DNA of 64,000 nt from an uncultured Prevotellaceae bacterium (lineage in GTDB: Bacteria; Bacteroidota; Bacteroidia; Bacteroidales; Bacteroidaceae). Positions 16,965 to 24,982 of the stretch are shown one piece after another. Below the pieces are notes generated by a model that saw nothing but the letters and a program-made list of their open reading frames with translations, searched no databases and was not told the DNA's origin. A program made the translations under genes and the position numbers. The stretch lies in assembly GCA_902767775.1 (NCBI GenBank), contig CACXIP010000004.1:62001-126000 (forward strand), in the 5' to 3' direction. How positions within the stretch are numbered: position 1 is the first letter of the stretch; each line of letters opens with the position of its first letter.

Positions 16965-17837
16965 CTAAATGAGTGACAGGTCTATTTTCTCCCCAAAATA
17001 GAGGTCTGTCGCTGGCAAACGATTATAATCAAATCCACTTGCAGGGTAAAAGGTATATTCGCCAAAATAGCATTTGCCGTCTACGTCATAGAAGTCCATC
17101 CTGACAAAAGGGAACCCCTTTGACATGCGTGAAGCCAAATCAAACATTTCATCCATGTTGGAAGGCTTGGGCAGAGTGAACCCTTCTGGTGCTTCCTTCC
17201 CACGTTTGTTGTAACGAAGCAGTTGCCACTCCCTATTGAAGAAATAAAATTTGGGATCACCTTTCTGGCGGTCGATACAGAGCAATACACAATCGGCATC
17301 GCCATTGAAACAGTAAAATTTGTAATCGACGATGTCCTCTCCTAAAAACTGTTCTGCGAAAATCTTCTTACGAATGTTTTTATAAGGCCATTCACGATAG
17401 CGAGGGAAAATGTCAAATGCCATAGAGGATGTCAGTTTCTCTCGAGCTTCCTTGATGTCAAAAAGAGATTTGTCTTGGCAGATAACAACACCAGTGTTGC
17501 CCCCGCTATGGTTGGTCTTCAATACAAATTGGTTGGGAAGAGAGCTGAAGTCTATGTCGTCAAAACTGTCCCAAGAACCTAGTAAAGGACAAACATATTC
17601 ACTTCCAATTGTTTTGGCGACATAGTCTTTTACAGATAGTTTGTCTACCAAAGTGGTTAGAAGTGGATTGCGTTGAGCTATTTTCAACCACTGAAGTTTC
17701 TCATTCATGGTTTTGGGGTTGGACAGGTGAAGCCGCTTGCCCATTATAAGATAATACAACAACTTAAGGTAGATGTGGTCGGGGAAGAGAAAATTCATCT
17801 TCATCACCACCCGTGAAAGAAAATCATTCTCTTGCAT
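16965..17837 (-). CDS. TupA-like ATP-grasp protein
   Basis: A 290-residue protein that matches the TupA-like ATP-grasp family, often mislabelled glycosyltransferase. Features are KTMNEKLQWLK at about 42-52, VDKLSVKDYVA, FVLKTNHSGGNTGVVICQDK (nucleotide-binding lysine and Gly-rich loop), IFAEQFLGEDIVDYKFYCFNG, and a C-terminal metal-binding VRMDFYDVDGKCYFGEYTF. ATP-grasp ligases make amide bonds; TupA was named in teichuronopeptide synthesis. It lies 21 nt after an opine-dehydrogenase-like gene on the same strand, so the pair may make an amino-acid derivative and attach it to a glycan carboxylate. That is inference; no substrate can be read. Confidence 0.8.
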   Translation of the reverse strand: MQENDFLSRVVMKMNFLFPDHIYLKLLYYLIMGKRLHLSNPKTMNEKLQWLKIAQRNPLLTTLVDKLSVKDYVAKTIGSEYVCPLLGSWDSFDDIDFSSLPNQFVLKTNHSGGNTGVVICQDKSLFDIKEAREKLTSSMAFDIFPRYREWPYKNIRKKIFAEQFLGEDIVDYKFYCFNGDADCVLLCIDRQKGDPKFYFFNREWQLLRYNKRGKEAPEGFTLPKPSNMDEMFDLASRMSKGFPFVRMDFYDVDGKCYFGEYTFYPASGFDYNRLPATDLYFGEKIDLSLI

Positions 17838-17858
17838 GTCTGTTTCCTGAATGGTTGA

Positions 17859-18944
17859 CTATTGCTCAATGGCGGACAAAATGTCTTCAAACGTTACTTC
17901 TTCTTTACCTAAAAGATATTGTATGGTGCGAGCTCCCTTGCTGAAATCTTTTTGGGTTAACGCGCTCGCCAAAGTAAAGATCGATTGTTGGATGGAAACG
18001 TCAACACCGAGAACTTTGCCTAATGAAATAATCAGTCCAAGGCCCATCGGAACATCTTCGTTGATGTAGCGGCAGTCTACCTTTGAGGGACCTTTATTGG
18101 AGCACTTTGCAAAATTCCAAAACGACTGCATGGCATCAATTTCCAAATCCAGTTCGTTACGCCATTTGGCTGCCTCAAAATAATATAAGGGTTCACAACC
18201 AAATTTACTCAAAATGGCGTTTTTAGAATCGTCGAATGCTTGAATTACATTTAGAACGGAAGGCGAATATCCTTCTTTGTACATCCAATATTCTCCTTTG
18301 CTGTATTCTATTCTTGCTACAGAAAAGAGTATGCCTATAGGGTGCACAATCATGTTGGGGTTGTGTAAAGCCGATTCCAATATGTTTTTTCGGAAGTAGC
18401 GGGTATTGTCAAATAATTGGGACAGGATGCCCAACACCTCTTCTTTTTGTGTCAGAGGAAGTACGGATATAGCATTACGCGGATTGTAAAAGGTGATTCT
18501 TACGAAAGAATTGTCCATGATTCGGCCGTTGTAGGCAGTGGTTTCCCATTCGCTATAGACCACCTGCTTTTTGATATAGCGTTTGAAAATCAAACTACCC
18601 ATGTATCCAGGAATCAGGACTATCAGCTGCTTGTCGCGAACAAATGGAGCTATCATTTGGGCGACAGATTCGTGCTGATTGGTGATGGTGGTAACAAATA
18701 TGATGTCAGCAAACTCAATGGCCTCTTTGGCGTCAGTGGTGATTAATTCGGGCCTAACAACAAAATGCTTGCCTCCAGCAGTTTCGTCAACTACCTCATA
18801 TTCCCCTGCTTGTTTGATTTTGTTGAAAATGTCTACATTCCCTTTTTGGGTGGTTTTCAAAATGGCTACTTGTTGTCCCTTCTCATACAGCTTGGCTGCA
18901 TGTATCAGGCCTGAATTGCCACTGCCTATAACTGTTATTTTCAT
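17859..18944 (-). CDS. NAD(P)-dependent opine (octopine/nopaline) dehydrogenase family protein
   Basis: A 361-residue dehydrogenase. The N-terminal Rossmann motif is ITVIGSGNSGLIHAAKL, and later FADIIFVTTITNQHESVA and IVLIPGYMGSL follow. The C-terminal domain has the family pattern MIVHPIGILFSVARIEYS then GYSPSVLNVIQAFDDSKNAI, in which the His of VHP corresponds to the catalytic His of octopine dehydrogenases. These enzymes reductively condense an alpha-keto acid with an amino acid to give opines. It is first in a two-gene set with the TupA-like ligase. Its upstream region is a duplicate of the tdk promoter, which probably drives it. Actual substrates are unknown. Confidence 0.8.
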   Translation of the reverse strand: MKITVIGSGNSGLIHAAKLYEKGQQVAILKTTQKGNVDIFNKIKQAGEYEVVDETAGGKHFVVRPELITTDAKEAIEFADIIFVTTITNQHESVAQMIAPFVRDKQLIVLIPGYMGSLIFKRYIKKQVVYSEWETTAYNGRIMDNSFVRITFYNPRNAISVLPLTQKEEVLGILSQLFDNTRYFRKNILESALHNPNMIVHPIGILFSVARIEYSKGEYWMYKEGYSPSVLNVIQAFDDSKNAILSKFGCEPLYYFEAAKWRNELDLEIDAMQSFWNFAKCSNKGPSKVDCRYINEDVPMGLGLIISLGKVLGVDVSIQQSIFTLASALTQKDFSKGARTIQYLLGKEEVTFEDILSAIEQ

Positions 18945-18968
18945 ATCATTACTTGTTTTACATGCTTT

Positions 18969-19047
18969 GTTTTCTTGAGGACATCAAGCTAAACACCACG
19001 TCTGTTCTCCTGAGATAGTGAAGTTCCCCAAATATAATGACGGTTAT
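18969..19047 (-). pseudogene. Decayed 5' fragment of thymidine kinase gene
   Basis: On the minus strand this stretch aligns without gaps to the first 26 or so codons of tdk (16741-16819, offset 2228). The start codon is now ATA, and the translation reads ITVIIFGELH against [10 protein letters not shown]. Further on VVFSLMSSRK stands against [10 protein letters not shown]. The upstream flank (19048-19092) keeps the tdk promoter with only two differences in 42 nt. It therefore looks like the remnant of an older tdk locus, separated from the intact gene by the opine dehydrogenase and TupA-like genes. Confidence 0.8.
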
Positions 19048-19055
19048 GAAGAGTG

Positions 19056-19063
19056 CAAAAATA
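19056..19063 (-). promoter_or_regulatory. Duplicated tdk promoter box, probably driving opine dehydrogenase gene
   Basis: TATTTTTG on the minus strand lies in a segment nearly identical to the tdk promoter and about 110 nt ahead of the opine dehydrogenase start. Its preservation contrasts with decay of the adjoining tdk coding remnant. Confidence 0.5.
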
Positions 19064-19113
19064 CAAAGATTATATGACTTGCCCAACTTTCCGAGCTCTT
19101 TTCTTTCATAAAG

Positions 19114-20031
19114 CTACTCTTTGGGTAACTGCTCCAAGATATGCTTCAAGTCGGAAGCGAAAATGGAAGAATAAGCTCTTGCTCCTTTGTCCCATAGATG
19201 TGTGATATCCCTGAAATAATCAGGATGGTCGAGAAAAAGACCTTGAGTATGGTAGTCCAAGAAGGGTATGTCATACTGCTTGGCAAGTAATTTCAAAACA
19301 TTGTAGTGATCATTGTCCACCTTTTCAAACCAGGGAGATATCATGAAAACCAACTTGACATGATGTTGCCTGCACAAGTTTACAAACCGCTTTATATAGC
19401 ATATTTTAGTTGTGTCTATGTTGACATATGTCTTGGAGTGCCTCAATACTTGTGGATGATGGGCAGGTTGGGGGTTGGGGATATAGCCATTATCGCCTCC
19501 TGCATGTCGGTTGATGGCCAGACCGGCTATGTTTGATACTGCCTTAGAATTATAACGGTAAAGATGTGATGCTTTGTATTTCCAATAATTGCCGGCCATG
19601 CGAAACACAGAGTCGGCATGCTCGTTCAATCCGAAATAAGGAGCAAAGAATGATATGGAGTTGAACGTGCCATGTTGTCTGGCAAAGTCATTTGCTTGCA
19701 CTTCCAAGCAGATTACCTTTGGATTATGCCTGTCCAAAAGATGGTTGAGCACGATGTAATGTGCAAAGATGTTGTTGGATGCATCGACACCGCCGTTGTA
19801 AACGCTCATTCCGATTGAATCACTGATGATGGAGGGCACATAATGTGAGTTGCAGCGAGATGTTCCCATCATTATGACATCCTCGTCAGCATCGAAGACA
19901 AGGTGTTTGATTTTGGGGCCTGAAACATCGTGTGTATGCTGGTTGACCCACCACATTGCCATGCCACCAATACGGTCGACGACAAAAACTCCAACAAGGA
20001 CAAACAGTATGCTGATAGCCAACTTTTTCAT
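19114..20031 (-). CDS. SGNH-type acyl esterase/transferase, partner of MBOAT (module D)
   Basis: A 305-residue protein with an N-terminal membrane anchor (about residues 4-26). The nucleophile block is VIMMGTSRCNSHYVP and the C-terminal Asp/His block is YFRDITHLWDKGA. It is the most diverged of the four SGNH proteins: GTSR replaces GSSR. It follows the module D MBOAT gene by 12 nt, so the two likely form the second and first genes of a leftward operon. Predicted to act in the periplasm, moving an acyl group onto a glycan. Confidence 0.8.
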   Translation of the reverse strand: MKKLAISILFVLVGVFVVDRIGGMAMWWVNQHTHDVSGPKIKHLVFDADEDVIMMGTSRCNSHYVPSIISDSIGMSVYNGGVDASNNIFAHYIVLNHLLDRHNPKVICLEVQANDFARQHGTFNSISFFAPYFGLNEHADSVFRMAGNYWKYKASHLYRYNSKAVSNIAGLAINRHAGGDNGYIPNPQPAHHPQVLRHSKTYVNIDTTKICYIKRFVNLCRQHHVKLVFMISPWFEKVDNDHYNVLKLLAKQYDIPFLDYHTQGLFLDHPDYFRDITHLWDKGARAYSSIFASDLKHILEQLPKE

Positions 20032-20043
20032 AACTTATACTGT

Positions 20044-21480
20044 CTAAAACTGAAAATAGATGAATTGGTCGCCACCCAATACGCCAAACAAGATGATGTA
20101 GCAAATCATCAAGATAAGATAAACATGGCGCACCAACCAAGAAGGAGATTCCGCCACACTGAACTTCCATTGATATTCTTCTGCAAACTCCTTGACCATC
20201 AATATAGCTAATGCCATTCCAATGGCAATGAAATTGGCGTATTCGGGCATGGGCGCTCCAGGATGGGTAAATATGCCTGAAATGACAGTCACGGCATCTT
20301 GCAAACTGTTGGCTCGGAAAAAGACCAAAGCAACCACCACCAAGAGGAATGTCAAGATGCGATTCAGCCAAAGCCACCATTCCTTTTTCTTCAATCCATA
20401 TTTCTTCTCAAACTTGCGCTGAGGCCTTTCTTTTAAAGTGCAAATGACAAGGTAGAAACCAAAGATGGAGAAACTCATCACAAAAGTCCACGCTGCTCCG
20501 TGCCAGAAACCTGAAATGAAGAAGGTGATGAAGATGGCCGTGCACCACCACCATAATTTGGTGCTGCTTCCCACCATTGGATAATAGACATAATCCATGA
20601 ACCAAGAGGTCAGGGATATGTGGTTGCGTTTCCAATAATCCTGCACTGACACCGAGAAGAAATAGGGTCGGCGAAAGTTCTCCATTAGTTGGAAACCGAG
20701 AACACGGGCAGCACCGATAGCGATGAAACTGTAACCAGCAAAGTCGCCGTAAAGCTGAAAGGGAAACATAAGGGAGGCCAATAGGTATGAGCCACCGTTG
20801 TGCATGCTGACATGATTGAAAATGGAATCAACATAAAGGCTGCAACGGTCGGCCAACACCAGTTTCATGAAGTAGCCCCAAACCATAATTCTAACTCCCG
20901 CCATCACCGATTCATAATCCAGCCGATGCTCTTTCTTGAACTGTGGCAACAGATTGTTGGAGCGCTCGATAGGACCAGCAACCAACTGTGGAAAGAAAGA
21001 AACAAAAAGGGCATAGGTGGGGAAGTCACGCTCAACCTTGGTGGTTCCATAATAGACGTCGATGGAATAGCCTAAAGCTTGAAAGGTATAGAACGAAATT
21101 CCGACTGGCAACAGCAACTTAAATTCTGGCAGCTGAATCCCTAATCCGCTTGACTGCAAAACCATCTCTATATTCTCTGCAAAGAAATTGTAGTATTTGA
21201 ACAGGAATAAAATGGCAAGATTCAAGACAAGACTAGCTATCAGACATGCTTTCTTTTTCGATTTATCCTCAAAATGATCAATGCCAATCGCTGCCAGATA
21301 GGTGACGACCGTACTGGTCAGCAACAACAATGCGTAAACCGGTTTCCAATTCATGTAAAAATAGTAGCTGGCTGCAAGCAAGAATAAATTCCTCATCCTG
21401 AGCCTTGAGGCGGGGATGCAAAAATACAGCAAGCATACTATTGGGAAAAACAATAGGAATGCAATAGAATTGAACAGCAT
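20044..21480 (-). CDS. MBOAT family O-acyltransferase (module D)
   Basis: A 478-residue MBOAT membrane protein, intact, starting MLFNSIAFLLFFPIVCLLYF. Landmarks are LPVGISFYTFQALGYSIDVY, FPTYALFVSFFPQLVAGPIE, YWKRNHISLTSWFMDYVYYP and the catalytic-His segment GFWHGAAWTFVM. Here the family-typical QLVAGPIE replaces the SILSGPIN of modules A-C, and it lacks the shared 351-nt block, so it belongs to a separate lineage. It pairs with the SGNH gene downstream. It diverges from the acyl carrier protein gene, with a TACCTTTG -7 box at 21508-21515. Confidence 0.88.
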   Translation of the reverse strand: MLFNSIAFLLFFPIVCLLYFCIPASRLRMRNLFLLAASYYFYMNWKPVYALLLLTSTVVTYLAAIGIDHFEDKSKKKACLIASLVLNLAILFLFKYYNFFAENIEMVLQSSGLGIQLPEFKLLLPVGISFYTFQALGYSIDVYYGTTKVERDFPTYALFVSFFPQLVAGPIERSNNLLPQFKKEHRLDYESVMAGVRIMVWGYFMKLVLADRCSLYVDSIFNHVSMHNGGSYLLASLMFPFQLYGDFAGYSFIAIGAARVLGFQLMENFRRPYFFSVSVQDYWKRNHISLTSWFMDYVYYPMVGSSTKLWWWCTAIFITFFISGFWHGAAWTFVMSFSIFGFYLVICTLKERPQRKFEKKYGLKKKEWWLWLNRILTFLLVVVALVFFRANSLQDAVTVISGIFTHPGAPMPEYANFIAIGMALAILMVKEFAEEYQWKFSVAESPSWLVRHVYLILMICYIILFGVLGGDQFIYFQF

Positions 21481-21507
21481 CTTTTATAGAAATTGAATAT
21501 GCGGATG

Positions 21508-21515
21508 CAAAGGTA
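21508..21515 (-). promoter_or_regulatory. -7 box for MBOAT D
   Basis: TACCTTTG on the minus strand, 28 nt before the start codon at 21480. No TTTG was found at the expected -33 position, so this is a partial match. Confidence 0.45.
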
Positions 21516-21565
21516 CAAAAAAACTATTATCAATCATCTGCTGATTACAAAATATCTCAGAAAGA

Positions 21566-21596
21566 TTTCTCATCCGGTTTTTTTTATATACCTTTG
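21566..21596 (+). promoter_or_regulatory. Promoter for the ACP-SDR-KASIII-MBOAT-SGNH cassette
   Basis: TTTC at 21566-21569 and TACCTTTG at 21589-21596 are 19 nt apart, matching the Bacteroidota pattern except one base at -33. It lies 24 nt before the acyl carrier protein ATG. Confidence 0.6.
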
Positions 21597-21619
21597 TAGC
21601 GTTTTTTATACAATTGATT

Positions 21620-21847
21620 ATGGACATTAATGCTTTTATAGAGATTTTTGCAGAACAACTGGATGATACAGATGTTTCTGAGATTAAAGCCGACACTGAG
21701 TACCAGGAACTGGAAGAATGGTCTTCTTTGACGGCGATGAGCCTCATTGCAATGGCAAAAACACAATTTGGAAAAACTATCACGGGCCGTGAAGTCCGTA
21801 GTTGCAAAACCGTTGAAGAGCTATATAATCTTATTTCCAATAAATAA
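21620..21847 (+). CDS. Acyl carrier protein, dedicated to cassette
   Basis: A 75-residue acidic protein with the size and four-helix pattern of an acyl carrier protein. The phosphopantetheine attachment site is Ser36 in EEWSSLTAMSLIAM; the usual Asp before that Ser is replaced by Ser35. The end TVEELYNLISNK is typical of the last helix. It would carry growing or finished acyl chains as a thioester. It is the first gene of a tight operon: 3 nt to the SDR, then a ketoacyl synthase, MBOAT and SGNH. That context suggests a private carrier comparable to DltC feeding DltB, not the housekeeping fatty-acid ACP. The ATG at 21620 was preferred over a TTG at 21614. Confidence 0.85.
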   Translation: MDINAFIEIFAEQLDDTDVSEIKADTEYQELEEWSSLTAMSLIAMAKTQFGKTITGREVRSCKTVEELYNLISNK

Positions 21848-21850
21848 GTT

Positions 21851-22594
21851 ATGGACTTGTTCAACCCCTTTTCACTCTTGGGAAAGACCATTCTGATTAC
21901 GGGGGCTTCGTCTGGCATAGGGCGAGGCATAGCTGTTGCATGCTCCAAATTGGGTGCCAAGGTCATTGCGGTGGCACGAAAAAAAGACAAATTAGAGGAG
22001 ACCCTCCGATTGATGGCAGGAGATGAGGGGCAGGTTTACTCGTGCGACTTGACCTCCCCTGAGGATACTAATGTCATGGTGGCCTCTCTTCCACATTTGG
22101 ACGGAGTTGTACATTGTGCCGGAGTTGGACAAAGGGTTCCATGCAAGCTGCTGAAAGAAAAGGATGTTGATGATGTGATGAACATCAATTTCAAGGCTCC
22201 TGTTTTGTTGCAAAAGGAACTCCTGGCACAAAAGAAAATTAATAAAGGTGGCTCTGTCGTTTTTATAGCCTCCATTGCCTCCACCTTACCAAGTTTTGGC
22301 AATGCTGTTTACAGCGCCTCCAAAGGTGCCATCATCTCTTACGCCAATTGTCTGAGTTTGGAATTGGCACCACGCCAGATAAGGGTCAACTGCATTAGTC
22401 CGGCAATGGTGTGGACAGATTTGGCTATTCAAGAAGGGGCTGATGAAGAGCAGCTGAAATCGGATGAGAGCAAATACCCATTGAAGCGCTATGGCACCCC
22501 AGACGACATCGCATATCTAACCGTCTACATGCTTTCAGATGCCTCAACATGGATGACAGGCAGTAATGTCAGGATAACTGGAGGCGTGTTTTAA
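21851..22594 (+). CDS. Short-chain dehydrogenase/reductase, FabG-like
   Basis: A 247-residue classical SDR. The cofactor motif TGASSGIG is at residues 17-24, NAG-type HCAG near 88-91, and the catalytic residues are Ser141, Tyr154 and Lys158 (YSASK). The C-terminal GTPDDIAYLTVYMLSD...MTG..V.ITGG resembles FabG, which reduces 3-ketoacyl-ACP to 3-hydroxyacyl-ACP with NADPH. It begins 3 nt after the ACP stop and 10 nt before the FabH-like gene. This supports a role in reducing the ketoacyl-ACP made by its neighbour. No dehydratase or enoyl reductase is present, so the product may stay a 3-hydroxyacyl group. Substrate is inferred from context only. Confidence 0.85.
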   Translation: MDLFNPFSLLGKTILITGASSGIGRGIAVACSKLGAKVIAVARKKDKLEETLRLMAGDEGQVYSCDLTSPEDTNVMVASLPHLDGVVHCAGVGQRVPCKLLKEKDVDDVMNINFKAPVLLQKELLAQKKINKGGSVVFIASIASTLPSFGNAVYSASKGAIISYANCLSLELAPRQIRVNCISPAMVWTDLAIQEGADEEQLKSDESKYPLKRYGTPDDIAYLTVYMLSDASTWMTGSNVRITGGVF

Positions 22595-22604
22595 CAAAAT
22601 CGAT

Positions 22605-23603
22605 ATGGCATATATCAAGGCAATTTCATATTATCTACCAGAGTGCATCATAACCAATGAGGATTTGGTGAGGGATTTCCCAGAATGGAGTGTTGACAAG
22701 GTGGCAAAAAAAGTGGGCGTAAACACCCGTCATGTGGCCGCCGAAGGAGAAACGGCTGGCGATATGGCCGAAAAAGCGGCTCGACAATTGTTCAAGGAGT
22801 ATGGCGTTGATCCAAAATCAATAGATTTCATCCTGTTTTGCACGCAGAGCCCCGACTATTTCCTTCCTTCTACCGCATGCCTCTTGCAGGACCGACTTGG
22901 CATCCCCACTTCCTCGGGTGCTTTTGATTACAATCTGGGTTGTTCTGGATGTATCTATGGAATGGCCATCGCCAAGGGGTTGGTTACGGCAGGTATTGCC
23001 AAGAATGTATTGCTTCTGACAGCAGAAACCTATTGTAAATATCTGCATCCTTCTGACAAGAGCAACCGCTCGATTTTTGGTGATGGGGCAGCTGCATGCC
23101 TCATATCATCTGAGGGCTTTGCTGAGATTGGTGAGTTTTCACTGGGCACTGACGGAAGTGGCGCCAACCATCTAATAGTCAAAACTGGAGCAGCCCGCCA
23201 AAAAGAAAAGACGGGAGCGTCTCAGATAGATGATGAGGGCCATGTTTGGTTTGATGACTATCTATATATGAATGGGGGTGCGATTTTCAATTTCACCTTA
23301 GATGCTGTTCCTGAGATGATGGATCAGGTTCTGGCAAAAAATGGGGTGACTAAAGATGAAATCAACTATTACGTGTTTCATCAAGCCAACAAATACATGC
23401 TCAACACTATTCGGATGGTTTGTTGCTTGCCTAAGGAAGATTTTTATGTCAACCTTTCGGACACGGGAAATACTGTATCCTCTACAGTGCTGATAGGCCT
23501 TAAGGACTGTATCGACAATAGCGTCATAAGGAAAGGCGACAAAGTGATGATTGCAGGTTTTGGTGTGGGACTGAGTTGGGGAGGAACTTTACTCAGGTTT
23601 TAA
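22605..23603 (+). CDS. 3-oxoacyl-ACP synthase III-like (FabH-like ketoacyl synthase)
   Basis: A 332-residue KAS III family enzyme with the full catalytic triad: Cys113 in NLGCSGCIYG, His259 in VFHQANKYM and Asn289 in DTGNTVSST. KAS III enzymes condense an acyl-CoA with malonyl-ACP to 3-ketoacyl-ACP. Beside a private ACP and FabG-like reductase, the simplest product would be acetoacetyl-ACP, then 3-hydroxybutyryl-ACP, for transfer by the MBOAT and SGNH proteins encoded next. Close relatives of FabH also make other bonds, so a different condensation or acyl transfer is possible. The usual position in a fatty-acid operon (plsX, fabD) is absent, which argues for a specialised role. Confidence 0.88.
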   Translation: MAYIKAISYYLPECIITNEDLVRDFPEWSVDKVAKKVGVNTRHVAAEGETAGDMAEKAARQLFKEYGVDPKSIDFILFCTQSPDYFLPSTACLLQDRLGIPTSSGAFDYNLGCSGCIYGMAIAKGLVTAGIAKNVLLLTAETYCKYLHPSDKSNRSIFGDGAAACLISSEGFAEIGEFSLGTDGSGANHLIVKTGAARQKEKTGASQIDDEGHVWFDDYLYMNGGAIFNFTLDAVPEMMDQVLAKNGVTKDEINYYVFHQANKYMLNTIRMVCCLPKEDFYVNLSDTGNTVSSTVLIGLKDCIDNSVIRKGDKVMIAGFGVGLSWGGTLLRF

Positions 23604-23618
23604 TCTTTTCCTGGTAAT

Positions 23619-24977
23619 ATGATATTCAACTCATTTCAGTTTATTCTACTATACCCGTTGCTCTTTTTGTTCTACTATGCTTTTCCAGCAAAGTGGATCA
23701 GAGTGCGCAATACTTATCTTCTCCTGTTAAGTTATTTGCTTTACATGCAATGGAAGCCTGTTTATGCCATGATTCTATTGGCTGTGACAGCTATCACCTT
23801 CTATTTTGCTCTTCTTGTAAACAAAGCCAAACATCCGAAAAAAGTGCTGACAATGGGAGTGTTGTTGGCGCTGTTTCCTCTTGCATTTTTCAAATACTTC
23901 AATTTCATCAATGAAACTGTCAGCAACGCCTTGTCGGCAGTTGGACTGAGCGGCCATCTTCCTGGCCTCAACTGGGCAATTCCCATCGGCATCTCCTTCT
24001 ATACCTTTCAGGCATTGGGCTATCTGTGGGATGTCTATTACTCGTTTTTTCCAAGTATCCTCTCAGGACCTATCAACAAAGCCTCTCTGGTCATTCCCCA
24101 ATTGAAAAACCCCAGGCCCTATTTCAACTATCCCAAAGCCGTTGAGGGAATGAGGATGCTGTTGTGGGGTATGTTTATGAAAGTAGTCGTGGCCGACAGG
24201 GTGGGACTGTATGTCGATTCCATTTATAATACATATACCGACTACAACGGCATGACCTGCTTTGTTGCGAGCCTGTTTTACGCTATTCAGATTTATGCCG
24301 ATTTTGCTGGTTATTCTTTGATGGCTCTTGGAGTGGGAAAGACTTTGGGCTTTGATCTGACGGAAAACTTCCGCAGGCCTTACTTTGCAGTGAGTGTCAC
24401 GGATTTCTGGCATCGATGGCATATCTCGCTCTCCACATGGCTCAAGGACTATGTCTATATTCCTCTTGGGGGAAGCCGATGCAGTAAGGTGCGCAACTAT
24501 TGGAACATTTTTGTCACTTTCCTTGTCAGCGGCATCTGGCATGGAGCCAACTGGACTTTCATTGTATGGGGTTGCATGCATGGTGTTTGCCAAATCATAG
24601 AGAAGATGCTCAATCAGCAGAAGTGCAGTTACGGATGGTTGGGAAAGACTGTCAAGATTCTCATCACGTTTCTGATTGTCAATTTTGCATGGATTTTCTT
24701 CCGCATGGCCACTCTTGGTGATGCTTGTGCAGTTATATCCCAAATATTTGATTTCAGCCAGCCGATGAAAGTAGAATACAATATCACAAATATGGCTTTT
24801 TCTGTGTTTGGAATCACAGTACTTTTTGTCAAGGATTTCACAGAAGAATTCACTTGTGTCAGATTCTTTTACAACCGAAATGTTGTCATCAGGTGGTCCT
24901 CCTATGTCTTTGTGTTGTCATGTATCCTGCTTGCAGGTGTCTTTGGTGCTGACCAGTCAATTTATTCAAATTTCTAA
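23619..24977 (+). CDS. MBOAT family O-acyltransferase (module C), with internal deletion
   Basis: A 452-residue MBOAT protein very like modules A and B, with GPINKASL, FWHRWHISLSTWLKDY and GIWHGANWTF present. Compared with module B it lacks 16 residues (48 nt in frame) between GYLWDVYY and SFFPSILSG. These correspond to KRQEAEHDFLTYALFV, a conserved loop-plus-helix leading into the GPI motif. The deletion may disturb folding or topology, so activity is uncertain. It lies 15 nt after the FabH-like gene and 5 nt before SGNH C, the position where DltB sits relative to DltC/DltD. It should receive the acyl group from the private ACP. Confidence 0.82.
   Translation: MIFNSFQFILLYPLLFLFYYAFPAKWIRVRNTYLLLLSYLLYMQWKPVYAMILLAVTAITFYFALLVNKAKHPKKVLTMGVLLALFPLAFFKYFNFINETVSNALSAVGLSGHLPGLNWAIPIGISFYTFQALGYLWDVYYSFFPSILSGPINKASLVIPQLKNPRPYFNYPKAVEGMRMLLWGMFMKVVVADRVGLYVDSIYNTYTDYNGMTCFVASLFYAIQIYADFAGYSLMALGVGKTLGFDLTENFRRPYFAVSVTDFWHRWHISLSTWLKDYVYIPLGGSRCSKVRNYWNIFVTFLVSGIWHGANWTFIVWGCMHGVCQIIEKMLNQQKCSYGWLGKTVKILITFLIVNFAWIFFRMATLGDACAVISQIFDFSQPMKVEYNITNMAFSVFGITVLFVKDFTEEFTCVRFFYNRNVVIRWSSYVFVLSCILLAGVFGADQSIYSNF
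24358..24708. repeat. MBOAT shared block, copy C (inverted)
   Basis: Reverse-complement counterpart of 5626-5976 and 13728-14078, spanning the same codons around the catalytic His. It is slightly more diverged than A and B are from each other. Confidence 0.75.
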
Positions 24978-24982
24978 GACAA

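Noticed and set aside
24063-24743. Minus-strand 226-residue frame inside MBOAT C
   Set aside because: Antisense shadow of the coding strand. Similar shadows in MBOAT A and B come from the shared DNA block, not from conserved protein.
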